DNA from: Bacteroidales bacterium
Lineage (GTDB): Bacteria > Bacteroidota > Bacteroidia > Bacteroidales > Bacteroidaceae
Length of the DNA: 64,000 nt
Direction of reading: 5' to 3'
Assembly: GCA_004552195.1 (NCBI GenBank)
Contig: SFPC01000008.1
Location: 1 to 64,000, forward strand
The position numbers and the translations under genes are program-made. The notes under the pieces are model-generated. The model did no database searches and was not told the DNA's origin. It worked only from the letters and a program-made list of their open reading frames with translations. Position 1 is the first letter of the stretch. Each line of letters starts with the position of its first letter. Shown here one piece after another: positions 1 through 9,821 of this stretch.

Positions 1-1
1 C

Positions 2-466
2 GACATACTGTCGCGCTATCCCCGCGAGTCGCGCTTTGAGCAAAATTACCAGCCGCCTGCCTTCCTCGGCTACAACATAGGGCTGCAAGAAGGTTCGGAC
101 GCCGTGTTGCAAACCTCCGTGGCAGCTTGTCTGTACTCCAAGGACTTGCAGTCGTTCCTCCTCCGCGCCCAGATTATGGCGCAGAAAGGTATGCCCTTCC
201 CGGCCTGTGTGCAGCAGGCGCTGGCCATCCTCTCCCTCAAGAAGCCGGAGCTGCTCCAGGCCTTCCCCCAGGTGGGCCGCTTCGTGCCCGACGAGATACG
301 TTCCTTCCTGATGGATGCCAAGCCCTACGTAGGCGACCGCCTCGCCCTGCGCCACGAGCTGCGCGACCGCTGGTTGGGCACTTACGTCTACTATTATTAC
401 ACGGAAAACAACGACCCCGACCAGGTGATGAAGCCTCAGACGGGCGAGAAGAGCGGCGTGAACTAA
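2..466 (+). CDS. C-terminal fragment of an unrecognised protein (5' end outside window)
   Basis: The frame is open from base 2 to the TAA at 464-466, giving the last 154 codons of a gene that begins upstream. The visible part is soluble-looking and mixed alpha-helical, with no clear membrane segment, and ends in a charged tail. It lies 54 bp before the haem-motif lipoprotein gene on the same strand, so the two are probably co-transcribed. I do not recognise the family from this fragment and assign no function. Confidence 0.75.
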   Translation, partial: DILSRYPRESRFEQNYQPPAFLGYNIGLQEGSDAVLQTSVAACLYSKDLQSFLLRAQIMAQKGMPFPACVQQALAILSLKKPELLQAFPQVGRFVPDEIRSFLMDAKPYVGDRLALRHELRDRWLGTYVYYYYTENNDPDQVMKPQTGEKSGVN

Positions 467-520
467 CCACCGGCCCGAAAAAGCTGACGCTTCAGCCCTC
501 TCTCAAAACTTTTGCACAAT

Positions 521-2050
521 ATGAAACAGCTATTTCTCTTTGCGGCGCTCCTACTGCCGGCTCTCTTTGCCGCCTGCGCCGGCCCGGAAGCCCGCATCCC
601 CGAACAAAGCACAGCGGTGAAGGAGGCGGCACGCATCTACCCGGACTACCGCGACATTGTCATACCGCCGAACATCGCACCACTCAACATCCTGGTGCAG
701 TCAGAAGGTTCGGAATTTGTGGGCAGCGTGGAAGGCGGCGGCCGTCAGGTTCTGGCGGCTGCGGGCCGCGATGGCAAGCTCTGCTTCGACTCCTTGGAGT
801 GGCGGGGCCTGCTGCAAGCTGCCAAAGGCCGCGACCTCACCGTCACACTCTACGCCCTGCGCGACGGAGGCTGGGTGAAATTCCCCACCTATCACCTCTC
901 CGTAGCCGAGGATCCCATCGACCGCTATCTCTCCTACCGTCTCATCGAACCGTCCTACGAACTCTATCGCCAACTCGGACTCTACCAGCGCGACCTGGAG
1001 AACTTCAACGTGCAGACCATCTATGAGAACAACCGGGAGTACAACGACGAAGAAAACCACTGCATCAACTGCCACAACTACCAGAACTACAGCACCAAAC
1101 ACATGCTCTTCCACGTCCGTGCCAAGCACGGCGGCACTGTGTTCGTGGAGAACGGAAAAGCAAAGAAGATGAACATGAAATGCGACTCCGTGCTGTCCAA
1201 CTCAGTCTACCCCTCGTGGCACCCCACGCGCAACTGGGTGGTATTCTCCTCCAATCAGACGGGACAAGCCTTCCACATGATTGATCACGACAAGATAGAA
1301 GTGGTGGACTACGGCTCGGATTTGGTGTTCTACGACGCTGACAAGCAGCAAATCTTCAATGTGCTGAAAACGGAGGACTATCTGGAAACCTTCCCCTGCT
1401 GGTCGCCCGACGGCCTGAAGCTGTTCTACTGTTCGGCCTACGTTCCGGAATTTGTGGGCACCACCTCGGAGCAGCGGCAGGACATCATCACACGTATCTG
1501 CCGCAAGGTGCGCTACAACCTCATGAGCCTCACCTTCGACCCCGCCACGGGCCGTTTCGGCCAGCCGCAGGTGGAGCTCGACTGTGCCGCCATGGAGCGC
1601 AGCTGCGCCGTGCCGCGTGTCAGCCCCGACGGCCGCTACGTGCTCTTCACCCTGGCCGACTTCGGACAGTTCCACATCTGGCACTCATCGGCGGACCTCT
1701 ATGTGAAGGACCTCCAGACGGGCGAGGTACGTCCGCTCCAGGCCACCAACAGCCCGGGCGTGGAGAGTTACCATGGCTGGAGCTCCAACGGACGCTGGAT
1801 GGTGTTCAGTTCACGTCGCGACGACGGTTCTTACACCCGCCCCTACATTGCCTATTTCGACCGCCACGGACAAGGGCACAAGGCTTTCGTGCTGCCACAG
1901 CGCGACCCGGAACAAAATCTGCTGCTCACGAAGAGCTACAACGTGCCGGAACTGACGCGCGACGCCGTGCCCGTGTCGGCTGAGGAGCTGAAGGCCTGCG
2001 TCTACGACGATGACCACTGCGGCAAGGTGAATTACGGCGGACACAAGTAG
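521..2050 (+). CDS. TolB-like beta-propeller lipoprotein with a c-type haem motif
   Basis: A 509-residue exported lipoprotein. The signal peptide ends in a lipobox (LFAAC, Cys19). A C-I-N-C-H motif at residues 181-185 is a canonical covalent haem-c site, and Met195 is a possible distal ligand. From about residue 210 there are repeated blades of the PSWHPTRNWVVFSS / PCWSPDGLKLFY / PRVSPDGRYVLF type, as in TolB/WD40-like PD40 propellers. The start is the ATG at 521; an in-frame TTG at 512 lies just upstream but would add residues ahead of a normal signal peptide. It probably sits on the periplasmic face of a membrane. Family members are usually called TolB-like or cytochrome-like proteins without a known role; electron transfer or a structural haem is inference. 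Confidence 0.8.
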   Translation: MKQLFLFAALLLPALFAACAGPEARIPEQSTAVKEAARIYPDYRDIVIPPNIAPLNILVQSEGSEFVGSVEGGGRQVLAAAGRDGKLCFDSLEWRGLLQAAKGRDLTVTLYALRDGGWVKFPTYHLSVAEDPIDRYLSYRLIEPSYELYRQLGLYQRDLENFNVQTIYENNREYNDEENHCINCHNYQNYSTKHMLFHVRAKHGGTVFVENGKAKKMNMKCDSVLSNSVYPSWHPTRNWVVFSSNQTGQAFHMIDHDKIEVVDYGSDLVFYDADKQQIFNVLKTEDYLETFPCWSPDGLKLFYCSAYVPEFVGTTSEQRQDIITRICRKVRYNLMSLTFDPATGRFGQPQVELDCAAMERSCAVPRVSPDGRYVLFTLADFGQFHIWHSSADLYVKDLQTGEVRPLQATNSPGVESYHGWSSNGRWMVFSSRRDDGSYTRPYIAYFDRHGQGHKAFVLPQRDPEQNLLLTKSYNVPELTRDAVPVSAEELKACVYDDDHCGKVNYGGHK

Positions 2051-2105
2051 CCCATCAGGCATCAAGTCCGTCCCCTGACCTGACACCTCAACATACCCTA
2101 CAAAC

Positions 2106-2163
2106 AACGGTTGGTTTTGCCGTGCCTCCCCTCGGAGTGCCGCGTCAAAGCCAACCGTTTTTA
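2106..2163. terminator. Bidirectional intrinsic terminator
   Basis: An inverted repeat (AACGGTTGGTTTTG against CAAAGCCAACCGTT, one G-T wobble) is followed by a T run on the plus strand and preceded by A-rich sequence. It lies between the convergent lipoprotein gene and trkH, so it can stop transcription from both sides. Confidence 0.7.
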
Positions 2164-2209
2164 TATCCTAATCCATGAAAGTGCGGGAAAAGTGCCCGGC
2201 CGTCACCCC

Positions 2210-3667
2210 CTACTCGTCGCGCCAGAACGCCGGGGTGAGCGGCAGCAGCAGGGAGAATATCTCCAGTCGTCCTGCCAGCATGAGGAAAGAGTTGAGCCAC
2301 AGCGTCGCATCGTTCAAGGGGCTCCACGAGCTGAGCGGCCCGATGAAATGCCCCACGCTCGGCCCCACATTGCTGAACGAAGTGATGGCCAGTCCGAACG
2401 CATCGAGTAGCGAAAGCCCCATTGCCACCATCGCCAAACAGCTCAGCACGATGAGGAGGAAATAGACCACGAAGAACACCAGCAGCGTGCGCCCCATCTG
2501 CGCCGTCACCGTCGTTCCGCTGATGCGGGCCGGGAGCACGGCGTGCGGGTGGAGCATCTGGCGGAACTCCGCCCGCGTCAGTTTCCACACCATCAGGAGG
2601 CGCACCAGCTTCAGGCCGCCGCTGGTGGAGCCGGAGCAGGCTCCAAAAATGCTCACGAAGGTCAGGAGCAACCACACCGTGGGATGCCAGTTCATGAAGT
2701 CCTCATCGGTGAAGCCCGTCGTGGTCTGCAGCGAAACCGTGTTGAAGAAACCGCCGCGCAGGGCATCCGTGAAGTTCAGGCCGTCGACATAGTGCAAAAT
2801 GCCCGCCACGCTGAGTGCCGTCAGCAGGAAAAGTGCCACGAAAAGGTGGAGTTCTTCGTCCTGCACGGCATCGCGGAAGCGCCGTTTGATGAAAAAGAGA
2901 TACAGCAGCGTGTAATTGATGCCCGCAAAGAACATAAACACGGTGGAAATCCACTCCAGCCGGTCCGACTGGAAGTAGGCGATGCTCGCCGTGTGCGTGG
3001 AAAATCCGCCGGTGGCGATGGTGGACATCGCATGGTTCAGCGCGTCGAACCACCCCATGCCTCCCCAGTAATAGCCGGCGGTGAAGACGATGGTGAGCAG
3101 GAGATAGATGCTCCATATCCAGCGTGCTGTGGTACTGATGCGGGGATGCAGTTTCCCCATCTTGACCCCGGTGGATTCGGCCGAGAACAGTTTGAGGTCG
3201 CCGCCGCCCATGTTGGGCAGGATGGCGATGGTGAAGAACACGATACCCATGCCGCCAATCCAGTGCGTCATGCTGCGCCACATCAGTATGGAGCGCGGCA
3301 GCGCGTCCAGGTCGTCGATGACCGTGGCCCCCGTGGTGGTGAAGCCGGACATGATTTCAAAAAAGGCAGCCGCCACCCTCGGCTCGTAGCCCCCCACGAT
3401 GAGGGGCAACATACCGATGAGGGTGAACACCACCCAGCAGAGCGACACGATGAGGAAGCCGTCGCGCCGCCCCATGCGGTTTTCGGCGTGCCGACCCGCC
3501 CAGCGCAGCACCATGCCCGCCACCACCGCCGTAGCGATGGCCGTCCCGAAAACCTCCGGGCGCTGCTCGCCGAACCACAGACCGAGCCCCATGCAGCACC
3601 CCATGAGCAGGGCTTCGAGATAGAGCAGTGTGCCCAACGCTTTGTAGATAATAGGCAGATTAAGCAT
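2210..3667 (-). CDS. trkH: Trk potassium uptake membrane subunit TrkH
   Basis: A 485-residue polytopic membrane protein of the TrkH/KtrB superfamily, which forms the K+-conducting pore. Four pore-loop (MPM) repeats can be read: SGFTTTGATV, IATGGFSTHT, LQTTTGFTDED and SFSNVGPSVG, each with the filter glycine. The length matches the family. It is last in a minus-strand run dxs-trkA-trkH; trkA ends 15 bp before the trkH start, so channel and gating subunit are co-expressed. The call rests on motifs and partner gene. Confidence 0.95.
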   Translation of the reverse strand: MLNLPIIYKALGTLLYLEALLMGCCMGLGLWFGEQRPEVFGTAIATAVVAGMVLRWAGRHAENRMGRRDGFLIVSLCWVVFTLIGMLPLIVGGYEPRVAAAFFEIMSGFTTTGATVIDDLDALPRSILMWRSMTHWIGGMGIVFFTIAILPNMGGGDLKLFSAESTGVKMGKLHPRISTTARWIWSIYLLLTIVFTAGYYWGGMGWFDALNHAMSTIATGGFSTHTASIAYFQSDRLEWISTVFMFFAGINYTLLYLFFIKRRFRDAVQDEELHLFVALFLLTALSVAGILHYVDGLNFTDALRGGFFNTVSLQTTTGFTDEDFMNWHPTVWLLLTFVSIFGACSGSTSGGLKLVRLLMVWKLTRAEFRQMLHPHAVLPARISGTTVTAQMGRTLLVFFVVYFLLIVLSCLAMVAMGLSLLDAFGLAITSFSNVGPSVGHFIGPLSSWSPLNDATLWLNSFLMLAGRLEIFSLLLPLTPAFWRDE

Positions 3668-3682
3668 TTCTTGGAAAAAGGC

Positions 3683-5026
3683 TTACTTGAAAAAACGTTC
3701 CAGTTTCTTGATTCCTCCCGCCAGGCAGAAGGCCACGACGGTGTCGCCCGGCATAATTTGCGTGGAACCGTTGATGAGCAGTCCCTCCCCGTTGCGCACC
3801 AGTCCGCCGAGCGTGACCGACGACGGCAGGTGGAGGTCCTTGACGGGATGGCGCACCACCTTCGCCTCGGGCGACACGGAAAATTCCGCCACATCGGCGT
3901 TGGCCACCGTCGAACTCTTCACCGACGTGATGTCCGCCCTGAGCATCATTTGGTAAATGTGACTGGCGGCGAACGTTTTCTTGTTGATGATGGTTCCAAT
4001 CTCCAAGCTCTCCGCCATACCTATGTAGTCCGTGTTCTCCACCATGGCCACGGTTTTCCTCACGCCGAGCCTTTTGGCCGCGAGGCAGGCCAGGATGTTC
4101 GTTTCGGAGTTTTCGGTCAGTGCGACAAAGGCCTGCGCCTTCCGGATGCCCTCTTCTTCGAGCAGGGACAGGTCTCTGCCGTCGCCATGAATGATAAGCG
4201 TGTGCCGGTTGCGTACAACCTCGTTGAGCCGTTCGGCCCTTCGCGCGTCCTGTTCTATGATTTTGGCGCGCATATAATCGGGCATGGCGTTAACCAGGTG
4301 AACCGCCGTACTGCCTCCTCCCATGATAAACACGGTCTGCACGTCGGGATAGTCTTCTTTACCGGTCAGGTCGCGGATATAGCTGACATATTTCGGCGTT
4401 GTCATAAAGTAAACGATGTCTCCGTCGCGCAGGCAATCGCTTCCGTGCGGTATGACCGTTTCGTCGTCGCGTTTCACCGCCACGATGTGGTAGGGCGAGT
4501 CCGTTCCGCAGAGGTCTTTGAGCGGCTGGTCGAGAATTTGCGCATTGCCTCTCACCTTCACGGCCAGGAGGATGAGTGCGCCGTCCTGCACCTCCCACCA
4601 TTGTCGGATCCAGGTACGTTTGATGTTGTGGAGTATTTCCTCGCCGGCCAACATCTCCGGGTAAATGATGGAGTCGATGCCCACGGTGCGGAAGAAGTCG
4701 CGGTGTTCGGGCAGCGTGTACTCATAGTTGTCCACTCGCGCCACTGTCTTTTTCGCCCCCAGCTTGGAGGCGAGCATGCAGGCCGTCATGTTGTGCGCCT
4801 CGTCGGGTGTTACGCCGATGAAGAGGTCTGCGTCGGACACGTCGGCCTCCCGGAGTGCCGAGATGGACGAGGGAGAAAGCGGAAGGGTGAGTATGTCGAA
4901 ATTGGACGAAAGGTCTTCGAGTTTCTCGGGCGTTTCGTCCATCAGGGTGATGTCGTGGTGTTCCTTCGAGAGGAGTTTGGCCAGGTGGGTGCCCACGGCG
5001 CCCGCACCGGCAATGATGATTTTCAT
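3683..5026 (-). CDS. trkA: Trk potassium uptake regulatory subunit TrkA
   Basis: A 447-residue cytosolic protein with two RCK halves. The first begins at the start codon with a Rossmann nucleotide-binding motif (IIIAGAGAVGTHLA). The second begins near residue 230 (VFIMGGGSTAVHLV). A TrkA-C-like segment follows each. It binds NAD(H)/ATP and gates TrkH. I chose the ATG at 5026 because the Rossmann strand starts there; the longer frame to 5101 adds 25 unrelated residues. It lies 100 bp downstream of dxs and 15 bp upstream of trkH. Confidence 0.95.
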   Translation of the reverse strand: MKIIIAGAGAVGTHLAKLLSKEHHDITLMDETPEKLEDLSSNFDILTLPLSPSSISALREADVSDADLFIGVTPDEAHNMTACMLASKLGAKKTVARVDNYEYTLPEHRDFFRTVGIDSIIYPEMLAGEEILHNIKRTWIRQWWEVQDGALILLAVKVRGNAQILDQPLKDLCGTDSPYHIVAVKRDDETVIPHGSDCLRDGDIVYFMTTPKYVSYIRDLTGKEDYPDVQTVFIMGGGSTAVHLVNAMPDYMRAKIIEQDARRAERLNEVVRNRHTLIIHGDGRDLSLLEEEGIRKAQAFVALTENSETNILACLAAKRLGVRKTVAMVENTDYIGMAESLEIGTIINKKTFAASHIYQMMLRADITSVKSSTVANADVAEFSVSPEAKVVRHPVKDLHLPSSVTLGGLVRNGEGLLINGSTQIMPGDTVVAFCLAGGIKKLERFFK

Positions 5027-5126
5027 AGAGTAACAGACAATGTGGAAGCAGCCCGCAGCCTCGCGGGACAGAAATTGGGCTCCCGGGCCCGCCGACCCCA
5101 AATGAAACCGGCGGCCAAGGCCCCGG

Positions 5127-7049
5127 CTATGCCTTCAGGGCGGCTTGCTCCTTCCGGATGACTGACAAAATATGCGCTGCGTCGATGCCCACGATGGCGC
5201 GGAGCTCGCTCACTTTGCCGTGCTCCACAAATTCGTCGGGCAGTCCCAAGCGGGTGATGCGGAGGCCATATCCGTGGTCCTCCATCCACTCCAGCACCGC
5301 GCTGCCCATGCCCCCGGCGCGCACGCCGTCCTCCACGGTAATGAGGCTTTGGAAGTCGCGGCCAATCTCATGGAGCATCTCCTCGTCGAGCGGTTTGAGG
5401 AAACGCAGGTCGTAGTGTGCCACCTGCCACGCGGGGTTTTCCTCCTCGGCCCGGCGGATGGCCTCCGCCGCCTCGGTGCCGATGGGTCCGAGGGTGAGCA
5501 CGGCGAGCTGCCGGCCCGGCTTCAGCCGACGCCCCTTGCCCACGGGCAGCGGCTCCAAGGGCACCTGCCAATCCACCAGCGAACCGCTGCCGCGCGGATA
5601 GCGAATGACGAAGGTGCCCACGCCGGGCTGCGTGGCCGTACACATCATGCGGCGCAGCTCGGCCTCGTCGTAGGGCGAGCAGATGGTGAGGTTGGGCACG
5701 GGGCGCAGAGCTGCCAGGTCGAAAGCCCCGTGGTGTGTTGGTCCGTCCTCGCCCACCAGTCCGGCACGGTCGAGGCAGAGCACCATGGGCAGGCCGAGCA
5801 GTGCCGCGTCGTGGATTACGTTGTCGTAGGCCCGCTGGGCAAAGGAGGAGTAGATGTTGCAGAAAGGCAGCAGTCCCTCTTTGGCCATGCCGGCGGCGAA
5901 GGTCACGGCGTGCCCCTCGGCAATGCCCACGTCGAAGGCGCGGTCGGGCATGGCATTCATGAGAATGTTCATGGAGCAGCCCGTCGGCATGGCCGGCGTA
6001 ACGCCCACGATGCGCTCATCGGCGCGTGCCAGTTCGAGGAGGGTATGTCCGAACACATCCTGAAACTTTGGCGGCATGGGTTGGCGGGGTTCTTCCACGA
6101 TGCGCTCGCCGCTCTCGATGTCGAACTTGCCCGGCGCGTGCCAGATGGTGGCTTCCTCTTCGGCGGGCTTGTAGCCCTTGCCCTTCACGGTGTGGATGTG
6201 GAGCAGTTTGGGGCCCTTCATGTCCTTAATCTCGCGCAGCACGCGCACCAGCTCCGTCACGTTGTGTCCGTCGGTGGGTCCGAAATAGCGGATGTTCATT
6301 CCCTCGAAAATGTTCTGCTGGTTGGCCAGCAGGGACTTCACCGAATTGTTAAACCTCAGGATGGCGCGCCGCCGGTCCTCACCCAGGAGTCCCCAGCCGC
6401 TGAGGCGTTGGGAGATGCTGAAGCGCAGGCGGTTGTACCAGCCCGAAGTGTGGAGGTGCATCAGGTAGCTGTTCATGCCGCCCACGGCGCGGTCGATGCT
6501 CATGTTGTTGTCGTTGAGAATGATGAGCATGTTGTTCGGCGTGTCGGACACGTTGTTGAGCCCCTCGAAGGCCAATCCGCCACTCATGGAGCCGTCGCCG
6601 ATAAGGGCCACGACGTGGCGGTCGTTCTCGCCTTTTTTCACAGCGGCGAGCGACATGCCGAGGGCGGCGGAGATGGAGTTGGAGGCGTGGCCGCAGGCAA
6701 ACGTGTCATACTCGCTCTCTACGGGCGAAGGGAAAGGGCGCACGCCGTGCAACTTGCGGTTGGTGTGGAAGGCGTCGCGGCGTCCCGTGAGTATCTTGTG
6801 GCCATAGGCTTGATGCCCCACGTCCCAGACAATGCGGTCGTAGGGCGTGTTGAACACGTAGTGCATGGCCACGGTAATCTCCACCGTGCCCAAGCTCGAA
6901 GCAAAGTGTCCCGGGTTGTCAGCCAGCTCGTTGATAATGTTGCGCCTCAACTCGTCGCACACCTTGGGTAGGTCGGCCACGGGAAGCTTGCGCAGGTCGG
7001 CCGGAGAGTTGATATTCGGCAAAAAGTCAAAAGTATTTTCTCGTTCCAT
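5127..7049 (-). CDS. dxs: 1-deoxy-D-xylulose-5-phosphate synthase
   Basis: A 640-residue thiamin-diphosphate enzyme that joins pyruvate and glyceraldehyde 3-phosphate in the first step of the MEP isoprenoid pathway. Landmarks in order are the [11 protein letters not shown] segment, the ThDP motif [16 protein letters not shown], the YFGPTDGHN region, the transketolase-type pyrimidine domain ([28 protein letters not shown]) and a C-terminal transketolase domain. The start is the ATG at 7049; upstream in-frame codons encode low-complexity leader sequence. A TAAATTTG -7 box on the minus strand (7140-7147) would give a leader of about 85 nt. It heads the dxs-trkA-trkH run. Confidence 0.96.
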   Translation of the reverse strand: MERENTFDFLPNINSPADLRKLPVADLPKVCDELRRNIINELADNPGHFASSLGTVEITVAMHYVFNTPYDRIVWDVGHQAYGHKILTGRRDAFHTNRKLHGVRPFPSPVESEYDTFACGHASNSISAALGMSLAAVKKGENDRHVVALIGDGSMSGGLAFEGLNNVSDTPNNMLIILNDNNMSIDRAVGGMNSYLMHLHTSGWYNRLRFSISQRLSGWGLLGEDRRRAILRFNNSVKSLLANQQNIFEGMNIRYFGPTDGHNVTELVRVLREIKDMKGPKLLHIHTVKGKGYKPAEEEATIWHAPGKFDIESGERIVEEPRQPMPPKFQDVFGHTLLELARADERIVGVTPAMPTGCSMNILMNAMPDRAFDVGIAEGHAVTFAAGMAKEGLLPFCNIYSSFAQRAYDNVIHDAALLGLPMVLCLDRAGLVGEDGPTHHGAFDLAALRPVPNLTICSPYDEAELRRMMCTATQPGVGTFVIRYPRGSGSLVDWQVPLEPLPVGKGRRLKPGRQLAVLTLGPIGTEAAEAIRRAEEENPAWQVAHYDLRFLKPLDEEMLHEIGRDFQSLITVEDGVRAGGMGSAVLEWMEDHGYGLRITRLGLPDEFVEHGKVSELRAIVGIDAAHILSVIRKEQAALKA

Positions 7050-7257
7050 GATGTAAAAAGCCGGGCCAAAGCCCGCCGTAAGCCATTTTCTCCCCTCGCC
7101 GTTCTCGCGTTTCGACGAGGAGCGATGGCTTGCAAAGGGCAAATTTATATTCTTTTGGGAGATTGGGCCTCATATCAGAGGCAACTTTGTTAAAAATCGA
7201 ACGCTTTTGCCTACCGAACGCACTCCGGAAGCCGACACCCGGAGGGTCGGGGCGACA

Positions 7258-7350
7258 ACTCGGCGAGTAGGATTTACAACTCGGCGAGTAGAAATTTCAA
7301 CTCGTCGAGTAGAAAAAAATAGTCCAGGACTTTTTTTCGACGAATATGGG
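7258..7350. repeat. Family A palindromic repeat, copy 1
   Basis: Three consecutive CTCGGCGAG/CTCGTCGAG palindromes, each followed by TAG, run into A7-TAGTCCAGGACT and a T run. The same building blocks recur at about ten intergenic places in this window. The rest of the gap around it (7350-7684) shows no convincing gene; an open frame at 7207-7596 reads through the repeat and is not credible. Confidence 0.75.
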
Positions 7351-7684
7351 GAGGTGGAAAAGGGAGCAGACTCCGAAGGAAGAACTCTCCCTTTGGCCAT
7401 CTCCAAGGTACACATTGTTTCGCTAATCGGCAAATCAGGAATTAGCATTTCAACCTTTCGCGAACGCTTCAAAGCAGGGGAATTTGGGACGGACGGCCTC
7501 AAAATTGCGGAGTTTTCTTTTGCAGGGACGAGGCTTGCACTACATTTGCAACAGGCTGACGCGCAAAGGACAACTTCCGGCGTAGCGTCTGTTTGAGGTG
7601 GATGGCTTGCCGCACAGCGTCAAAGCCGATGCAAGGCGTGCGCGATGAGCCCGCACAAATGCCGAAGCGCAGCCTGGCTCATTT

Positions 7685-7812
7685 ATGAGGTTATGAGGTT
7701 ATAAGGTTATGAGGTTATAAAGTTACTCGATGCGGCTATCTTGACTACCTCAAACAGTATTCTTATAACCTCATAACCTGGGAGCGAAGCGACCATAACC
7801 TTATAACCTTCA
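7685..7812. repeat. Family C repeat, internal copy (GGTTATGAGGTTATAA)
   Basis: Direct repeats of GGTTATGAGGTTATAA are followed by an inverted arm (TTATAACCTCATAACC) and the phrase GAGCGAAGCGACC. The same phrases occur in the copies at 39.0 kb and 43.6 kb. This copy lacks the TTCAAGTTTCGC ends seen there. Confidence 0.7.
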
Positions 7813-7896
7813 ACTTTACATAAGATTGGCTACGGCTCGGCAATTTAAGCAAGCTTATTACACTCGCCTTGCACAATCTTTCGGAAGTACCGAAAG
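7813..7896 (+). promoter_or_regulatory. Dyad-containing promoter cassette (degenerate)
   Basis: The order here is a CATAAGATTGGC-type opening, a CTCGGC phrase, a small hairpin (AAGCAAGCTT), CTCGCCTTGCAC and AATCTTTCGG. It parallels the cassettes at 21.97-22.14 kb upstream of the second ompH gene, where the last element is a clean TATCTTTG -7 box. It is placed to serve the amidase gene at 7943. The -7 match here is imperfect. Confidence 0.45.
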
Positions 7897-7942
7897 TTGA
7901 ATCCCATCACCTTCCAAGCCCAAGCCTTAAACTTTTCCTCTC

Positions 7943-8689
7943 ATGCAAATCACTCTTCTGCAAACCAATCCCCTGTGGCGCGACGCCGACCACAACATCG
8001 ACGAAGCGACGCACCTGCTCAACGGGGTGGACGCCACGGACGTGGTGGTGCTGCCCGAAATGTGGGCCACGGGGTTCGACACAGAGCCTTGCGCCGCCAC
8101 GTTGCGGGCTTCGCAGCGCGCACTGCAATGGATGCTGCTGACGGCCCGCGAACGCGGGGTGGCCATCGGCGGCACATTGGCCGTGGTGGACGATGCGGAC
8201 CACACGTGGCGCAACCGTTTTTATTTTATCACCCCCGACGGCATCGCGGCCCACTACGACAAATGCCACCTCTTTACTCCTGCCCGGGAAGACCTGCGCT
8301 ACCAGGCGGGCAGCGGGAGTAAAGTGGTGGCATGGCGCGGGGTGCGCTTCAAGATGCAAACGTGCTTCGACCTGCGCTTCCCCGAGAGCGGACGCAACGT
8401 AGCGGCCGACGCTTACGACGTAGTGGTGTATGCGGCGAGTTGGCCGGCTTCGCGCCGCACGGCATGGGACGTGTTGCTGCGCGCCCGGGCCGTGGAGAAC
8501 CAAGCCTATTGCGCGGGCGTGAACCGCACGGGCTGCGACCCCGTCTGCACGTACAACGGCGGCTCAGCCTTGGCCGGACCGGACGGCACGGTGATGGGCC
8601 GACTGGACGACGCCACCGGCGCGCTGACTTTCACCATCGACACCGCGCTGACGGAGAAGATGCGCTCCAAGTTCTGCACGCTGGGCTAA
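7943..8689 (+). CDS. Carbon-nitrogen hydrolase, omega-amidase (YafV/Nit2) type
   Basis: A 248-residue nitrilase-superfamily amidase. The catalytic triad can be read as Glu39 (VVVLPEMWATGF), Lys107 (HYDKCHLF) and Cys141 (MQTCFDLRFPE). The SWPASRRTAWDVLLRARAVENQ block matches the omega-amidase branch, which hydrolyses alpha-ketoglutaramate or alpha-ketosuccinamate as metabolite repair. It is cytosolic, with no signal peptide. It is a single gene with its own promoter region and converges on the hydrolase at 8761. The branch is clear; the exact substrate is inferred. Confidence 0.88.
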   Translation: MQITLLQTNPLWRDADHNIDEATHLLNGVDATDVVVLPEMWATGFDTEPCAATLRASQRALQWMLLTARERGVAIGGTLAVVDDADHTWRNRFYFITPDGIAAHYDKCHLFTPAREDLRYQAGSGSKVVAWRGVRFKMQTCFDLRFPESGRNVAADAYDVVVYAASWPASRRTAWDVLLRARAVENQAYCAGVNRTGCDPVCTYNGGSALAGPDGTVMGRLDDATGALTFTIDTALTEKMRSKFCTLG

Positions 8690-8760
8690 GAAAGGCGGCG
8701 CAGCGGAGGGAAGCGGCGATGCAGCGGAGGCAAGCGGCGGCGCGGCAGCGGCATGAGCCG

Positions 8761-9744
8761 TTACCGGCCCAGGAAGTCGTAGACGATGGGCATGACAATG
8801 CTGTCGTAGTCGGCCGTGCCGCCCATCATGCTGCCGAAACCGCCGAGGTTGGCTTCGTTGAAGCCGTGGTTGGCTCCCTCAATGACGTGGAGGGTGGCGT
8901 TGGGGTAAAGTCCGACGGCCTTCTCAGAGTTGCTGATAGGCACAATCCAGTCCTTGGAACCGTGGAGGATGGCGACGGGCCGCGGAAAGGTGCCTATGTG
9001 CTGCCACACGTCGTAGTCTTTCATCGCATCGATGAATGCTTGGCTCATGCTGAACATGCTGCCCATGTCGCCCCACGAGCCGCCCCACGAACCGCCCATG
9101 CTGCCGCCCCAACCGTTCATCAGGTCGCCGAACTGGCGCACGAGGTCGGGCATGTTGAAGGCGGGATAGAAAAGAATGAGCCCTGCCACCTTTTCGGGCT
9201 CGTCCTCAGCCACTAAGGCCGACACCATGCCGCCCAGGCTGGAGCCGAGCAGGTAGACGCTGTCGGGATGGACCACGTCGAGCCCCCGCACGGTGGCGAG
9301 CACGGCCTTCAGGTCGTTCACCTCGGTGAACACGGTCATGCTGTCGGTGCTGCCGTCGCTCTGGCTCTCGCTGCCGCCGCCGCAAAAGTCGAAGCAGTAG
9401 GCGGCCATGCCTTTCTCGGCCAACGAACGGGCGTAGCCGCGCATCGCGGCGTGGGAGAGGGAATAGCTGTGGGAGAGGATGACGGCGGGCACGCGCTCGC
9501 CGGGCCGCGCCTTGGTGTAGAGCAGACCGTAGATGCGCTGGTTGCCGTTCATGCACCAGAGTTCGGTGCTGTCGAGCACGGCTTCGGCCGGCTGTTCGGG
9601 GATGGCGGTGGTGTCGGTCACGGCATCATCGTCGGCGGGCGGCAGGATGCTGTCCTCGTCGTCGGAACATCCGGTTGCCATCGGGGCAACCGTCAGGGCA
9701 ACGGCCAGTGCGGCCTGCCACAAGTGTCTGATTTTACGTTGCAT
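8761..9744 (-). CDS. Secreted alpha/beta-hydrolase lipoprotein
   Basis: A 327-residue protein with a signal peptide and lipobox (APMATGC, Cys26), so it is anchored in an envelope membrane. The alpha/beta-hydrolase core shows the nucleophile elbow LLGSSLGGM, the acid in HGSKDWIVP and the His in GANHGF. This fits dienelactone-hydrolase/acyl-peptidase-like serine hydrolases. An unusual Gly/Ser/Trp/Met-rich insert (GWGGSMGGSWGGSWGDMGSM) sits in the cap region. Acidic low-complexity sequence follows the lipobox, as is common for surface lipoproteins in this phylum. The substrate is unknown. Confidence 0.8.
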   Translation of the reverse strand: MQRKIRHLWQAALAVALTVAPMATGCSDDEDSILPPADDDAVTDTTAIPEQPAEAVLDSTELWCMNGNQRIYGLLYTKARPGERVPAVILSHSYSLSHAAMRGYARSLAEKGMAAYCFDFCGGGSESQSDGSTDSMTVFTEVNDLKAVLATVRGLDVVHPDSVYLLGSSLGGMVSALVAEDEPEKVAGLILFYPAFNMPDLVRQFGDLMNGWGGSMGGSWGGSWGDMGSMFSMSQAFIDAMKDYDVWQHIGTFPRPVAILHGSKDWIVPISNSEKAVGLYPNATLHVIEGANHGFNEANLGGFGSMMGGTADYDSIVMPIVYDFLGR

Positions 9745-9821
9745 AGTTTAGGGTGTTTTTTTGAATGAGTGTCAGGGATGTTACTTCAGCAAGTTAAGCC
9801 CCCTCAAGGCCGGACTTCCGG

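Noticed and set aside
2543..7142. Very long plus-strand open frames (872 and 599 codons) opposite trkH/trkA and dxs
   Set aside because: They are antisense shadows of three clearly homologous minus-strand genes. High GC leaves few stops, and the translations are low-complexity His/Arg/Gly-rich.
7207..7596. 129-codon plus-strand frame between dxs and the amidase gene
   Set aside because: It reads through the family A palindromes (RRVGATTRRVGFTTRRV), has no recognisable features and has no promoter signal.
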